This document shows, in pieces, positions 50,199 through 58,736 of a stretch of DNA of 64,000 nt. How positions within the stretch are numbered: the stretch's first letter is position 1; each line of letters starts with the position of its first letter. Position numbers and translations under genes: made by a program. The notes under the pieces were generated by a model. The model had not been told where the DNA came from. It was given only the letters and a program-made list of their open reading frames with translations, and made no database searches. Origin of the DNA: Bacillota bacterium (GTDB lineage Bacteria; Bacillota; UBA4882; UBA8346); the NCBI GenBank assembly GCA_023392595.1, contig JAEVYU010000028.1, forward strand, positions 1-64,000, read 5' to 3'.

Positions 50199-53100
50199 AT
50201 GATATATAGAAGTGAAAAATTTACCCCAAAAAATCAGCATTTCTTGTTTTGGGTTCTGATTTTTGTTTTCTTTGCATTGCTCTGGATTCGACCGGGTATC
50301 TTTACACCGGTTACCCAAGCGGCGGCAACGGACACCGTGACCGTCGACTTTTCAAATGGGCAACGGACGGTGGATAGCAGCACCTTCGGTTACATTCTTA
50401 CACCAAATTATGATATACCCGACAGCAGGATGAAAATGCTTGGGCCCCTCCTCAATCGCGAGACAATCCCGGTTCAGACCTTTCAGGCAATCGGTGATCT
50501 GGACGGCGCTAATTTTAATAACGAAGGCAGTCAGCTTCAGAGGTGCCTGGAAGCGTATCAACGGGCAAAAGATAACGGTTTGAAATGGTATTTCCTGCTG
50601 GGACTTAATCCATCCTGGACTGCGCCCAATGGATCTCCCAGCGGGGGGGCGCCGACCAACCAAGCCTGGTTTAAGCAGTATATAAAGGACGTACTCCAAT
50701 ATTTCAAAGACAATGGAGCAAAGCCTGACTTTGCGGACCTTACCAATGAATACTGGACAGGTTTGCAACCGACATTCCAAGGCAACTGGGAAGCATTACG
50801 GGAAGTATATCCTGATGATATACCTGCAACGGGTCCCGGAGGGGTAGGGTATTCAGGAATACCGGATTTCTATATCCCTTTTTGCAGCGCCAACCAGTTG
50901 GACCTTGAAGGACCTGCCTGGCATGAATTTTGGCAAGGTAGTACCTATGCCTCCCTTACCCAGTGTAATAACTGGAGAGCACCGATAGTCAGCCTTCAAA
51001 ACCAGTATCCTGAAACCAACGGCAAGTATGTCATCTGGGAAGAAAACAATTCTTGGTCCACCGCACAGGCTGATTGGACACGAAGCATGGCCAATGTAAT
51101 CAGGTCAGGGATAACCCAAAATATTAAGGGCTGTATTCAGTCCGGCAATTGGAACGGTATGAGCGATATCCTGTCAACAACCGGTAGACTCAGCCAACAA
51201 AATGGAGCCGTAAGGACTCCTATTTGGTGGGTATACTATATGTTCTCCCAATTGTCCGGGCAGTATGCGGGTGTGACAACAAGTGGGGGCGACGATTTTA
51301 CGGCTTGCGCCTGTAAGGACAGTGATGAATGCAAGGTCATCATTGCCAAGAGCGCAACCGCCGGAACCATCAATGTAAATCTGAATAACCAACCTTTCAG
51401 CGGTCAGAGCGTGAGAATCGACTTGTATAAGATTCGTTCAACCGAAAATGACGGTTTGGCGTTTCAATCCAGTATCACCCCTGAGTCAACTACCGATATC
51501 AGCTTTTCCATAAACAATGTGGCAGCCAACGACTCATGGATGGTGGTATTGAAGAAAACAGCCTCGGCGCCGAACTTCTTCCATCCAATGACTCCCGATG
51601 ACGGCGATGTTGCTCTAGCCACTCCCACACTTACCTGGTCTGCGGCTCAAGGGGCTACAAGCTATACAGTCAAGGTATCGACCCATAAGGATTTATCCAA
51701 TCCGTTAATCAATGGGAGCGGCATTACCGGAACAAGCTACACTGTTGGAACAGCCCTGACTAACGGTCAGAAATATTACTGGCAGGTAACGGCGGTGAAT
51801 TCCAGCGGCAGCAGGACGGTTTCCAATCAGGCGGTTTACTCATTTTGGGTCGGCCCAAATACCGGTGCTCCCGGACAATTTGGACCTTATCTGCCGTCCA
51901 CCAATGCGCCCAATGAATCGGTTACTCCGAGATTTCTGTGGTCAAGGGCTTACAACGCCGCCTCATACCGGTTGATCGTTTCCACCAACAGCGATCTTTC
52001 ATCCCCGGTAATCAATCAGCCGGGGATTACAACCATTGCCGGTACAAACGAATTTGGTTCGAATACGGCATCAACTTATACTCCCTCTACCGCGTTGGCA
52101 TATAATACCACCTATTACTGGAGGGTGTATGCCGCTAATTCGAACGGTGAAAGACCGATGAACGGACCGGTCCAGTATTTCTCGACAAAGGCTTCCGGAA
52201 ATGCACCGACAAGCTTTAACCTCTCGGTTCCGGCAAACAATGCGACGGGAGTTTCCGACCGGGCGGTGCTTTCATGGACGCCTTCAAAAAATACGTTCTT
52301 CTACAAGCTTGAAATATCTGTAAATTCAGATTTCTCCAACCCCGTCATTCTGAGGGATAGAATGATCTATTACAGATATACCGTTGAACCGAATCTTTTG
52401 AATTCGAATACCCAATATTATTGGAGAGTCACGGCCTATACCAAGGATCTCACGTACTCCACAGCATCCTCAAGCGGCATATGGTCATTTACAACCGAGA
52501 ACAAACCATGCTCGCCATTACTCTATGCTCTCCAACCCGGTAACGGCCAAGTGAAGCTTTGGTTCAGGCTCTCCAATGGGACAACCTTTTACAATATCAA
52601 ATACGGAACAAGCTCCGGCAGTTATACCAATACCATTACCGGCGTTACCGGAAGCCCTTATACCGTGACCGGCCTTGCCAATGGAACAAGCTATTATTTT
52701 GCCGTAACGGCGGTTAATGCCAACGGCGAAAGCTCTATTTGGAATGAAAGGCCGGAAATACCGGTTGAAAATGGTTCAATTCCAACTCCTACTCCGACTC
52801 CAGGTTCATATGTCCGATTGTGTAATGTTGCTACCAGTTTATACATTGATGGCATGGGAACGACTGCCAATGGCTCCAATGCGTGTCAATGGGGTAACAG
52901 CGGCAGTACCAATCAGCAATGGACTATCATCGACTCGGGAGGTTATCGGATAATCCAAAACCGGGCCACCGGATTGTATCTGGACGGCATGGGCCGGACT
53001 TCCAACGGATCGGTTTGCGGCCAATGGGGCTACAGTGGCAGCGCCAATCAGCAATGGACTCAAGAAAGCATGGGGAGTTATGTCAGGTTTAAAAACCGGG

Positions 53101-53204
53101 CCACCGGACTCTATCTGGATGGTATGAGTTCAACCGGTAATGGCTCCAATCTATGCCAATGGGGCAACAGCAGTAGTACCAGCCAGCAGTGGCAGATACA
53201 GTAA
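50199..53204 (+). CDS. Secreted clan-A glycosidase with Fn3 repeats and CBM13
   Basis: A 1001-residue modular enzyme. After an N-terminal hydrophobic signal (FLFWVLIFVFFALLWI, cut near TQAAA) comes a catalytic barrel (about 45-430) related to GH39/GH30/GH5-type families: acid/base Glu (about 183) in ADLTNEYWTG and nucleophile Glu (about 282) in KYVIWEENNSW. Four fibronectin-III-like units follow (about 465-860; TPTLTWSAAQGATSYTVKVS, TYYWRVYAANSNGERP, NGTSYYFAVTAVNANGES). A short Pro-Thr linker joins a ricin-type CBM13 with three repeats (YVRLCNVATSLYIDGMG, GLYLDGMGRTSNGSVCGQWG). Probably acts on xylan or another hemicellulose. GGAGG precedes the ATG. The GH family is uncertain; DUF-type relatives are possible. 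Confidence 0.85.
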   Translation: MIYRSEKFTPKNQHFLFWVLIFVFFALLWIRPGIFTPVTQAAATDTVTVDFSNGQRTVDSSTFGYILTPNYDIPDSRMKMLGPLLNRETIPVQTFQAIGDLDGANFNNEGSQLQRCLEAYQRAKDNGLKWYFLLGLNPSWTAPNGSPSGGAPTNQAWFKQYIKDVLQYFKDNGAKPDFADLTNEYWTGLQPTFQGNWEALREVYPDDIPATGPGGVGYSGIPDFYIPFCSANQLDLEGPAWHEFWQGSTYASLTQCNNWRAPIVSLQNQYPETNGKYVIWEENNSWSTAQADWTRSMANVIRSGITQNIKGCIQSGNWNGMSDILSTTGRLSQQNGAVRTPIWWVYYMFSQLSGQYAGVTTSGGDDFTACACKDSDECKVIIAKSATAGTINVNLNNQPFSGQSVRIDLYKIRSTENDGLAFQSSITPESTTDISFSINNVAANDSWMVVLKKTASAPNFFHPMTPDDGDVALATPTLTWSAAQGATSYTVKVSTHKDLSNPLINGSGITGTSYTVGTALTNGQKYYWQVTAVNSSGSRTVSNQAVYSFWVGPNTGAPGQFGPYLPSTNAPNESVTPRFLWSRAYNAASYRLIVSTNSDLSSPVINQPGITTIAGTNEFGSNTASTYTPSTALAYNTTYYWRVYAANSNGERPMNGPVQYFSTKASGNAPTSFNLSVPANNATGVSDRAVLSWTPSKNTFFYKLEISVNSDFSNPVILRDRMIYYRYTVEPNLLNSNTQYYWRVTAYTKDLTYSTASSSGIWSFTTENKPCSPLLYALQPGNGQVKLWFRLSNGTTFYNIKYGTSSGSYTNTITGVTGSPYTVTGLANGTSYYFAVTAVNANGESSIWNERPEIPVENGSIPTPTPTPGSYVRLCNVATSLYIDGMGTTANGSNACQWGNSGSTNQQWTIIDSGGYRIIQNRATGLYLDGMGRTSNGSVCGQWGYSGSANQQWTQESMGSYVRFKNRATGLYLDGMSSTGNGSNLCQWGNSSSTSQQWQIQ

Positions 53205-53250
53205 GCTGGAAATAGAAATAATAAAATTGAATAAATTGGAGGTTTGAGCA

Positions 53251-55008
53251 ATGAGAAGAAAATTTTTAGTCATGTTTTCATTGATGGTAATTATGGTTTT
53301 GGCTATCACAATATGTTTTGCGGACAACCCAATCGTTCAAACCATTTATACCGCCGATCCCGCCCCGATGGTTTATAACGGGACTTGTTACGTATATACC
53401 GGACATGACGCGGACACATTGGTAAATAATTTCTTCACCATGAATGACTGGAGATGTTATGCCTCAACCGACATGGTAAACTGGACCGATCTTGGATCGC
53501 CATTGTCTTATGCCGCATTCAGTTGGGCAAAAGGCGATTGCTGGGCCGGCCAATGTATCTACCGGAACGGCAAGTTTTACTACTATGTTCCGCTGACCCA
53601 AAAAACCGGCGGGATGGCAATCGGAGTCGGGGTATCGACCAACCCTGCCGGTCCGTTTACCGACGCTCTTGGGCATCCGTTAGTATATACCGGCACCGGT
53701 GATATTGACCCGACAGTATTTATCGACGATGGCGGACAGGCCTACCTGTATTGGGGGAATCCCAACCTTTGGTATGTGAAGTTAAATCAGGATATGATTT
53801 CATATTCAGGGAGCCCTGTCCAGATAGCTCTGACTACGGCGAGTTTTGGAGTACGTTCCAATACCGACAGGCCGACTCAATACGAGGAAGGCCCGTGGTT
53901 TTATAAACGCAGTGGATTATATTACATGGTATTCGCAGCCGGGCCTATATCCGAACATATCGCTTATTCAACAAGCCCCGGCCCTACCGGCCCCTGGACT
54001 TTCAGGGGCGTAATCATGCCGACGCAGGGCGGCAGTTTTACAAATCATCCGGGAGTGATCGATTATAACGGAAATTCTTACTTCTTTTATCATAATGGCG
54101 CCTTATCCGGGGGCGGAGGCTACCACCGTTCGGTATGCGTGGAGAAATTCACCTATAATACCGATGGTACAATTCCGACGATTAATATGACCCCAGCAGG
54201 TCCGTCTCAGATCGGCACTTTAAATCCCTATGTCAGAACCGAAGCCGAAACAATCTGTTGGGAATCCGGTGTTGAAACTGAAAGCTGCAGTGAAGGCGGA
54301 TTGAATGTAGGCTACATTGAAAGCGGGGATTATATCAAGGTAAAGGGCGTTAATTTCGGTTCCGGCGCGACATCTTTTGATGCGCGAGTGGCCTCGGCAA
54401 ATAGTGGAGGGAACATTGAAATCCGCCTTGACAGCTTAACCGGATCATTGGTGGGAACCTGCGTTGTTCAAGGTAGCGGCGGCTGGCAAAATTGGGTGAC
54501 GAAATCCTGTTCAGTCAGCAATGCAACGGGGATACATGATTTATATTTTAAATTCACAGGCGGCAGCGGTTATCTGTTCAATTTTAACTGGTGGAAGTTT
54601 AATTCCAATACCATATCTCCGACGCCAACACCTACATCAACACCAACACCTACACCTACACCCACTCCAACGCCAACCATAACGGTAACTCCAACTCCCA
54701 CGGATTACTCGATTCGTTATAACCAAAGCGACTGGGGTGGAGGCGCTTCAGTAAGCATTACCATTAACAATAACGGTTCTTCAGCGATTAATGGCTGGAC
54801 ATTGGCGTGGAACTTTGCCGGCAATCAACAAATCACCAACATGTGGAATGGTAGTTACACTCAAAACGGCACAACGGTAACTGTAAAAAATGCTTCTTAT
54901 AATGACGTAATCCCGACGAAGGGATCCGTATCTTTCGGATTCAATATCTCGTATAGCGGCGCCAATTCCGAACCGACCGCTTTTACTCTCAATGGGGTAG
55001 AAAATTGA
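53251..55008 (+). CDS. Secreted GH43 enzyme with CBM6 and CBM2
   Basis: A 585-residue extracellular enzyme. Signal peptide (FLVMFSLMVIMVLAITICFA), GH43 propeller with Asp (about 35) in YTADPAPMVY, Asp (about 153) in GDIDPTVFIDDGG and Glu (about 212) in QYEEGPWFYK. Then CBM6 (about 330-452; RTEAETICWESGVETESCSE), a long Thr-Pro linker (about 455-485) and CBM2 (about 487-585; YSIRYNQSDWGGGASVSITI). The CBM2 is a near copy of that in 48773-50134, but both terminal Cys are replaced and the end is shorter, so the family disulfide is absent. Likely acts on arabinoxylan. GGAGG before the ATG; last gene of the secreted-enzyme run. Confidence 0.92.
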   Translation: MRRKFLVMFSLMVIMVLAITICFADNPIVQTIYTADPAPMVYNGTCYVYTGHDADTLVNNFFTMNDWRCYASTDMVNWTDLGSPLSYAAFSWAKGDCWAGQCIYRNGKFYYYVPLTQKTGGMAIGVGVSTNPAGPFTDALGHPLVYTGTGDIDPTVFIDDGGQAYLYWGNPNLWYVKLNQDMISYSGSPVQIALTTASFGVRSNTDRPTQYEEGPWFYKRSGLYYMVFAAGPISEHIAYSTSPGPTGPWTFRGVIMPTQGGSFTNHPGVIDYNGNSYFFYHNGALSGGGGYHRSVCVEKFTYNTDGTIPTINMTPAGPSQIGTLNPYVRTEAETICWESGVETESCSEGGLNVGYIESGDYIKVKGVNFGSGATSFDARVASANSGGNIEIRLDSLTGSLVGTCVVQGSGGWQNWVTKSCSVSNATGIHDLYFKFTGGSGYLFNFNWWKFNSNTISPTPTPTSTPTPTPTPTPTPTITVTPTPTDYSIRYNQSDWGGGASVSITINNNGSSAINGWTLAWNFAGNQQITNMWNGSYTQNGTTVTVKNASYNDVIPTKGSVSFGFNISYSGANSEPTAFTLNGVEN

Positions 55009-55158
55009 GTCTACTTTTTAAGGACGGAAGATATAATTTTTGAGTGAATGGGGATGGCAGGGTAAATTAAACAGAAGGAGAGGCGATAGAGGGCAGGGGG
55101 AATTGTTTTTCCTGTACCGATAGGGGGCATCAATCAGCAGCATGTTGCCGATTAAATG

Positions 55159-56745
55159 TTATCGATATTTGTTAGGGCTACAACCCTCGTGTTTTTTGAA
55201 AACCCGGCTGAAGTGTTCCTGGTTATAATATCCGATCCTTTCACTAATTTCATTGATGGATAAATCGGAGTTCTTCAGCAGTTCCTTTGCTTTCTCAATT
55301 CGCAAATGAGTCACATAATTAATAAAACTTTCTCCCATTTCTTTTGTGAACAGGCGGCTTATATAAGCTTCACTTACATTCAGATATTCGGCTACAGATT
55401 TTAAACTGATATTTTTTTGAAAATGGGCCCGGATATATTCCCGGGCTTTTTTTAGTTTCAAAGGAATATTTTCGTTCTTTTGTCTTAACTCCTCAATGAT
55501 TTTTAAGAGAATGTTTTCAAGAAACTGACTGATCTCATCAATCGTTTCATATTCGTTGATTTTATGATAAAAGTCCAACTCTTGGAGCAAAATATCGTCC
55601 GGATGCAGGTCTTTACCAATTAAATAATTGAGAACGTAATCAATGATCTCAATATATAAACTATAAACCACATTGATTTTGACCGGATTGAGCCCAACAA
55701 TGTATTGTTTGAGATGATTTGAAATGGTTTGAACCTGGGTGGGATCCAAATTCTCTATCGCTGCAAGGAGGTCTTTCTTAAAGGAGGAAATATTAATTTG
55801 GGCAGTGTTTGTTATATTGAGAATGTCCTGTTGATGGATGGTTTTGCCTTTTCCCCATATTAAGCGGAATTGAATCGTCCAAGCGGCCTGTTGATAAAGG
55901 GAAGGAATGTTTTCAATCCCGTCGGCAAAAGCGCTAACTCCTACCGTTACGGAAATATTCAATAGTTCCGATAAGGAATACTTGATATCATTGATGAATT
56001 GGTTTAATTTTTGAAACATGACCGCGGAACTATGTTCTCCTTCGAAGTTAGCGATTAAAACATAGCGTCCCTTGAAAAGGCAGAGTACTTCACCGGTGTT
56101 GTATTCCATGATTTTTTGCGAAAAAATACTGGTGATCGAATGGTTGATTTTTGCTAGGACCTCACTGTCGTATTTATCTTCCTGTAATTTATAATCATCG
56201 ACATCGAAAAGGCAAACTACATTATTGGTTTTTTTTATTTTGATGTGCAAGGATTCCAATTTCTCCCCGGAAATGTTGATGGGGACACCAGTCACTAAAT
56301 CTTCAATCACTTTTTGTTTTAACAAGACGGTGTTATCATTGATTTCTTTTAAATACCGGTTGGTTGTATCAATATTTTCTTTGATTTTTTCAAATAATTT
56401 CAGAAGAGATTCGAAGGATAAATCAGATTTTAAAATATAATCTTGAACTCCAAGCTTGAAGGCTTCCCTGACATAGGGATAATCATTATAAGCGCTCAGC
56501 ACAATAATGGGAATATTCGGATCAATCGTTTTAACCTGGCGAATCAATTCAATACCGTTCATTTTCGGCATACTGATGTCTGTGAGGACAATATCAATAC
56601 CAGGGTTGGTTTTCAGTTGTTCTAAGGCTTCCTGACCGCCAGCCGCCTCAAAGGCAAACTGAAAACCATAATTTTGCCAAGGACCTAATGTTTGAATGGT
56701 TAATCGTACAATGGGTTCATCGTCAACTAAAATGATTTTAAGCAT
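55159..56745 (-). CDS. AraC-type response regulator, YesN-like
   Basis: A 528-residue regulator. Receiver domain at the N-terminus: acidic pair in IILVDDEPIVRL, phospho-acceptor Asp in IVLTDISMPKMNG, Lys in DYILKSDLSF. A long middle region (about 130-420) is of the YesN linker kind. The C-terminal AraC domain has two helix-turn-helices: NISLKSVAEYLNVSEAYISR and LSINEISERIGYYNQEHFSR with KKHEGCSPNKYR at the end. ATG at 56745 follows AAGAGG and overlaps the kinase gene by 8 bp, so the pair is coupled. Probably activates the flanking glycosidase or importer genes. Confidence 0.93.
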   Translation of the reverse strand: MLKIILVDDEPIVRLTIQTLGPWQNYGFQFAFEAAGGQEALEQLKTNPGIDIVLTDISMPKMNGIELIRQVKTIDPNIPIIVLSAYNDYPYVREAFKLGVQDYILKSDLSFESLLKLFEKIKENIDTTNRYLKEINDNTVLLKQKVIEDLVTGVPINISGEKLESLHIKIKKTNNVVCLFDVDDYKLQEDKYDSEVLAKINHSITSIFSQKIMEYNTGEVLCLFKGRYVLIANFEGEHSSAVMFQKLNQFINDIKYSLSELLNISVTVGVSAFADGIENIPSLYQQAAWTIQFRLIWGKGKTIHQQDILNITNTAQINISSFKKDLLAAIENLDPTQVQTISNHLKQYIVGLNPVKINVVYSLYIEIIDYVLNYLIGKDLHPDDILLQELDFYHKINEYETIDEISQFLENILLKIIEELRQKNENIPLKLKKAREYIRAHFQKNISLKSVAEYLNVSEAYISRLFTKEMGESFINYVTHLRIEKAKELLKNSDLSINEISERIGYYNQEHFSRVFKKHEGCSPNKYR

Positions 56746-58531
56746 GGACAACCTCTTCTTCCACAGTGGCTGAAATAATCGGTAATTCCAGCCTAACAGC
56801 CGTTCCTTGCCCTAAGGCGCTGGTAATGGTTATTCCGTAATTATCACCGTGATTGAGCCGAATCCTTTGATGAACATTGTAGAGGCCAATTCCATTAAAA
56901 GTGTTCCCACGGGATTCTTTTTCCTGAAGTACCGTGGCAATTTGTTCGGGTGTCATTCCGATACCGTTATCGGCGATGGTGATGGTAAGGCGATGATTGA
57001 CTTGTTTTGCTTCAATATGAATCAGTAGTTTATCGAATACATCATTCATGCCATGTAAAATTGAGTTTTCCACAATGGGTTGCAACAGTAATTTTAGAAT
57101 CATAAACTGATTGATTTGGGTGTCTACATTATAAATAATATCGAACTTATCGCCGTAACGCAACTTCATGATATAGGCATAGCTCGTTAGGGTTTCAAAT
57201 TCTTTTTCGAGGTTTGTAAACATACTCCCTTTACTTAAAGTGTTTTGAAGCAATTTGGTTAAAGCGTCGGTCATTTTCTTGATATTATTGACGCCATACA
57301 TATCAGCCATCATGGTAATGGAGTTCAGGGTATTCAGTAGAAAATGGGGATTGATCTGGTATTGCAAGGATTTAATTTCCAGTTGTAATTTTTCATTTTT
57401 TTCATCTGCGACTTTGATGATTAAATTTTGGATTTCATTCACCATATGGTTAAAGGATTTGTTCAATAACGCTATTTCATCTTCCCCATCTTCCGGAGTC
57501 ACGGAACCAAAATCGCCTTCCTCAACCCGTTTCATCCGCCCGATTAACCTTTTGATCGGGACAATGATCGTTCCCATGATGGATGTAAAAAAAATAATGA
57601 TGAAAATGACGGTGATTGTAAATAAAAATGCAATAATTACAATCATAACATGGGTAAAACTACCCGTAAGTTCTTTATAGGAAATTGAGTTGATAACCTT
57701 CCAATTGGTGCTGGGAATCGAGTAATAAGTAACTAATAGATCCTGATGATTTTGTTTGTAACGGAACGAACCGAAATCCTTTTCGTTAATGCGTTCCTTT
57801 TTTAAAACCTCCCTCATCCCATTATCGACATTGGATACGGGTTCTCCCTGATTGGTAACGATATCAACTTTACCAACTTTGGACAAGTTTAATTTCGAAC
57901 TTTTCTGATAAGTGTCTCCGCTAAAGGTAAAAAAAACCATTTCAACATCATTGGTTGCAATGTTTTCCGGAAGTTCATTCAGGGCGGCGATGGCAATGGA
58001 GTATTTCCCGTTATTTTGGTTTTCAGTGAAACGGGAATTTTTAATTTTGCCGATAACCTTGACAGATTCTTTATGGGCCTTCATTTCACGGTACCAAGAT
58101 TGGTTTTTGATGGTTGAAATATAGATGGGGGGCGGGTTTCGATAAAAATAATAGTCATTGTTTCGGAAGATAAAATAGACTCCGATCAAATTAGTCGTGT
58201 AGTTGAAGTAATAATTTAATTTTCTGTCAATTTGCCCGGATAATTCAAATTTCATAAACTGATTGGCGGCCATGTTCCATCTGGCGACCGAAGGAATAAT
58301 GTCATTATCATTCATGATGCTGGATACGGAAAAAATGAATTGCAGGTTATTATCGTCAATTTTCTTGGCAATTTCCTCGGTTAATTGCAGATTCTTTCTT
58401 TGATTGTTTTCAATGAGTAAGTTTAAAAATGATTTCGATAACAAGATGCCCGCAATGAACAGTGGGATGGGGATCAAAACCAAAAAAAGCAATATCATTT
58501 TGGAAATAACGCTTTTTTGCAAAAAATTCAT
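56738..58531 (-). CDS. Sensor histidine kinase, YesM-like
   Basis: A 597-residue membrane kinase. A first helix (MILLFLVLIPIPLFIAGILL) and a second near residue 300 (IVIIAFLFTITVIFIIIFF) enclose a large external domain of about 250 residues, which probably binds a sugar or a loaded binding protein. A HAMP segment follows, then the His_kinase domain with phospho-His in YQINPHFLLNTLNSI and ATPase motifs KLLLQPIVENSILHG and IADNGIGMTPEQI. The ATG at 58531 follows AAGGAA; the in-frame start at 58561 lies ahead of that site. It partners the YesN-like regulator. Confidence 0.93.
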   Translation of the reverse strand: MNFLQKSVISKMILLFLVLIPIPLFIAGILLSKSFLNLLIENNQRKNLQLTEEIAKKIDDNNLQFIFSVSSIMNDNDIIPSVARWNMAANQFMKFELSGQIDRKLNYYFNYTTNLIGVYFIFRNNDYYFYRNPPPIYISTIKNQSWYREMKAHKESVKVIGKIKNSRFTENQNNGKYSIAIAALNELPENIATNDVEMVFFTFSGDTYQKSSKLNLSKVGKVDIVTNQGEPVSNVDNGMREVLKKERINEKDFGSFRYKQNHQDLLVTYYSIPSTNWKVINSISYKELTGSFTHVMIVIIAFLFTITVIFIIIFFTSIMGTIIVPIKRLIGRMKRVEEGDFGSVTPEDGEDEIALLNKSFNHMVNEIQNLIIKVADEKNEKLQLEIKSLQYQINPHFLLNTLNSITMMADMYGVNNIKKMTDALTKLLQNTLSKGSMFTNLEKEFETLTSYAYIMKLRYGDKFDIIYNVDTQINQFMILKLLLQPIVENSILHGMNDVFDKLLIHIEAKQVNHRLTITIADNGIGMTPEQIATVLQEKESRGNTFNGIGLYNVHQRIRLNHGDNYGITITSALGQGTAVRLELPIISATVEEEVVHA

Positions 58532-58736
58532 GATTTGTTTTTCCTTCTTTGATCTATCCACTTAAATTGTACTACACCAATACTTTATTTTATATGATTT
58601 ATCTTGTTATGAGTTGATTTTTTTTGATGATAATAGTACAAAAATATCAAAAATGTTCAAGATAAATCATAGGTTCCCGGTCCTAGTCTTTCTATAATGA
58701 AGTTATGAGAATACGGGTATAGAGGAGAGATTTGCC

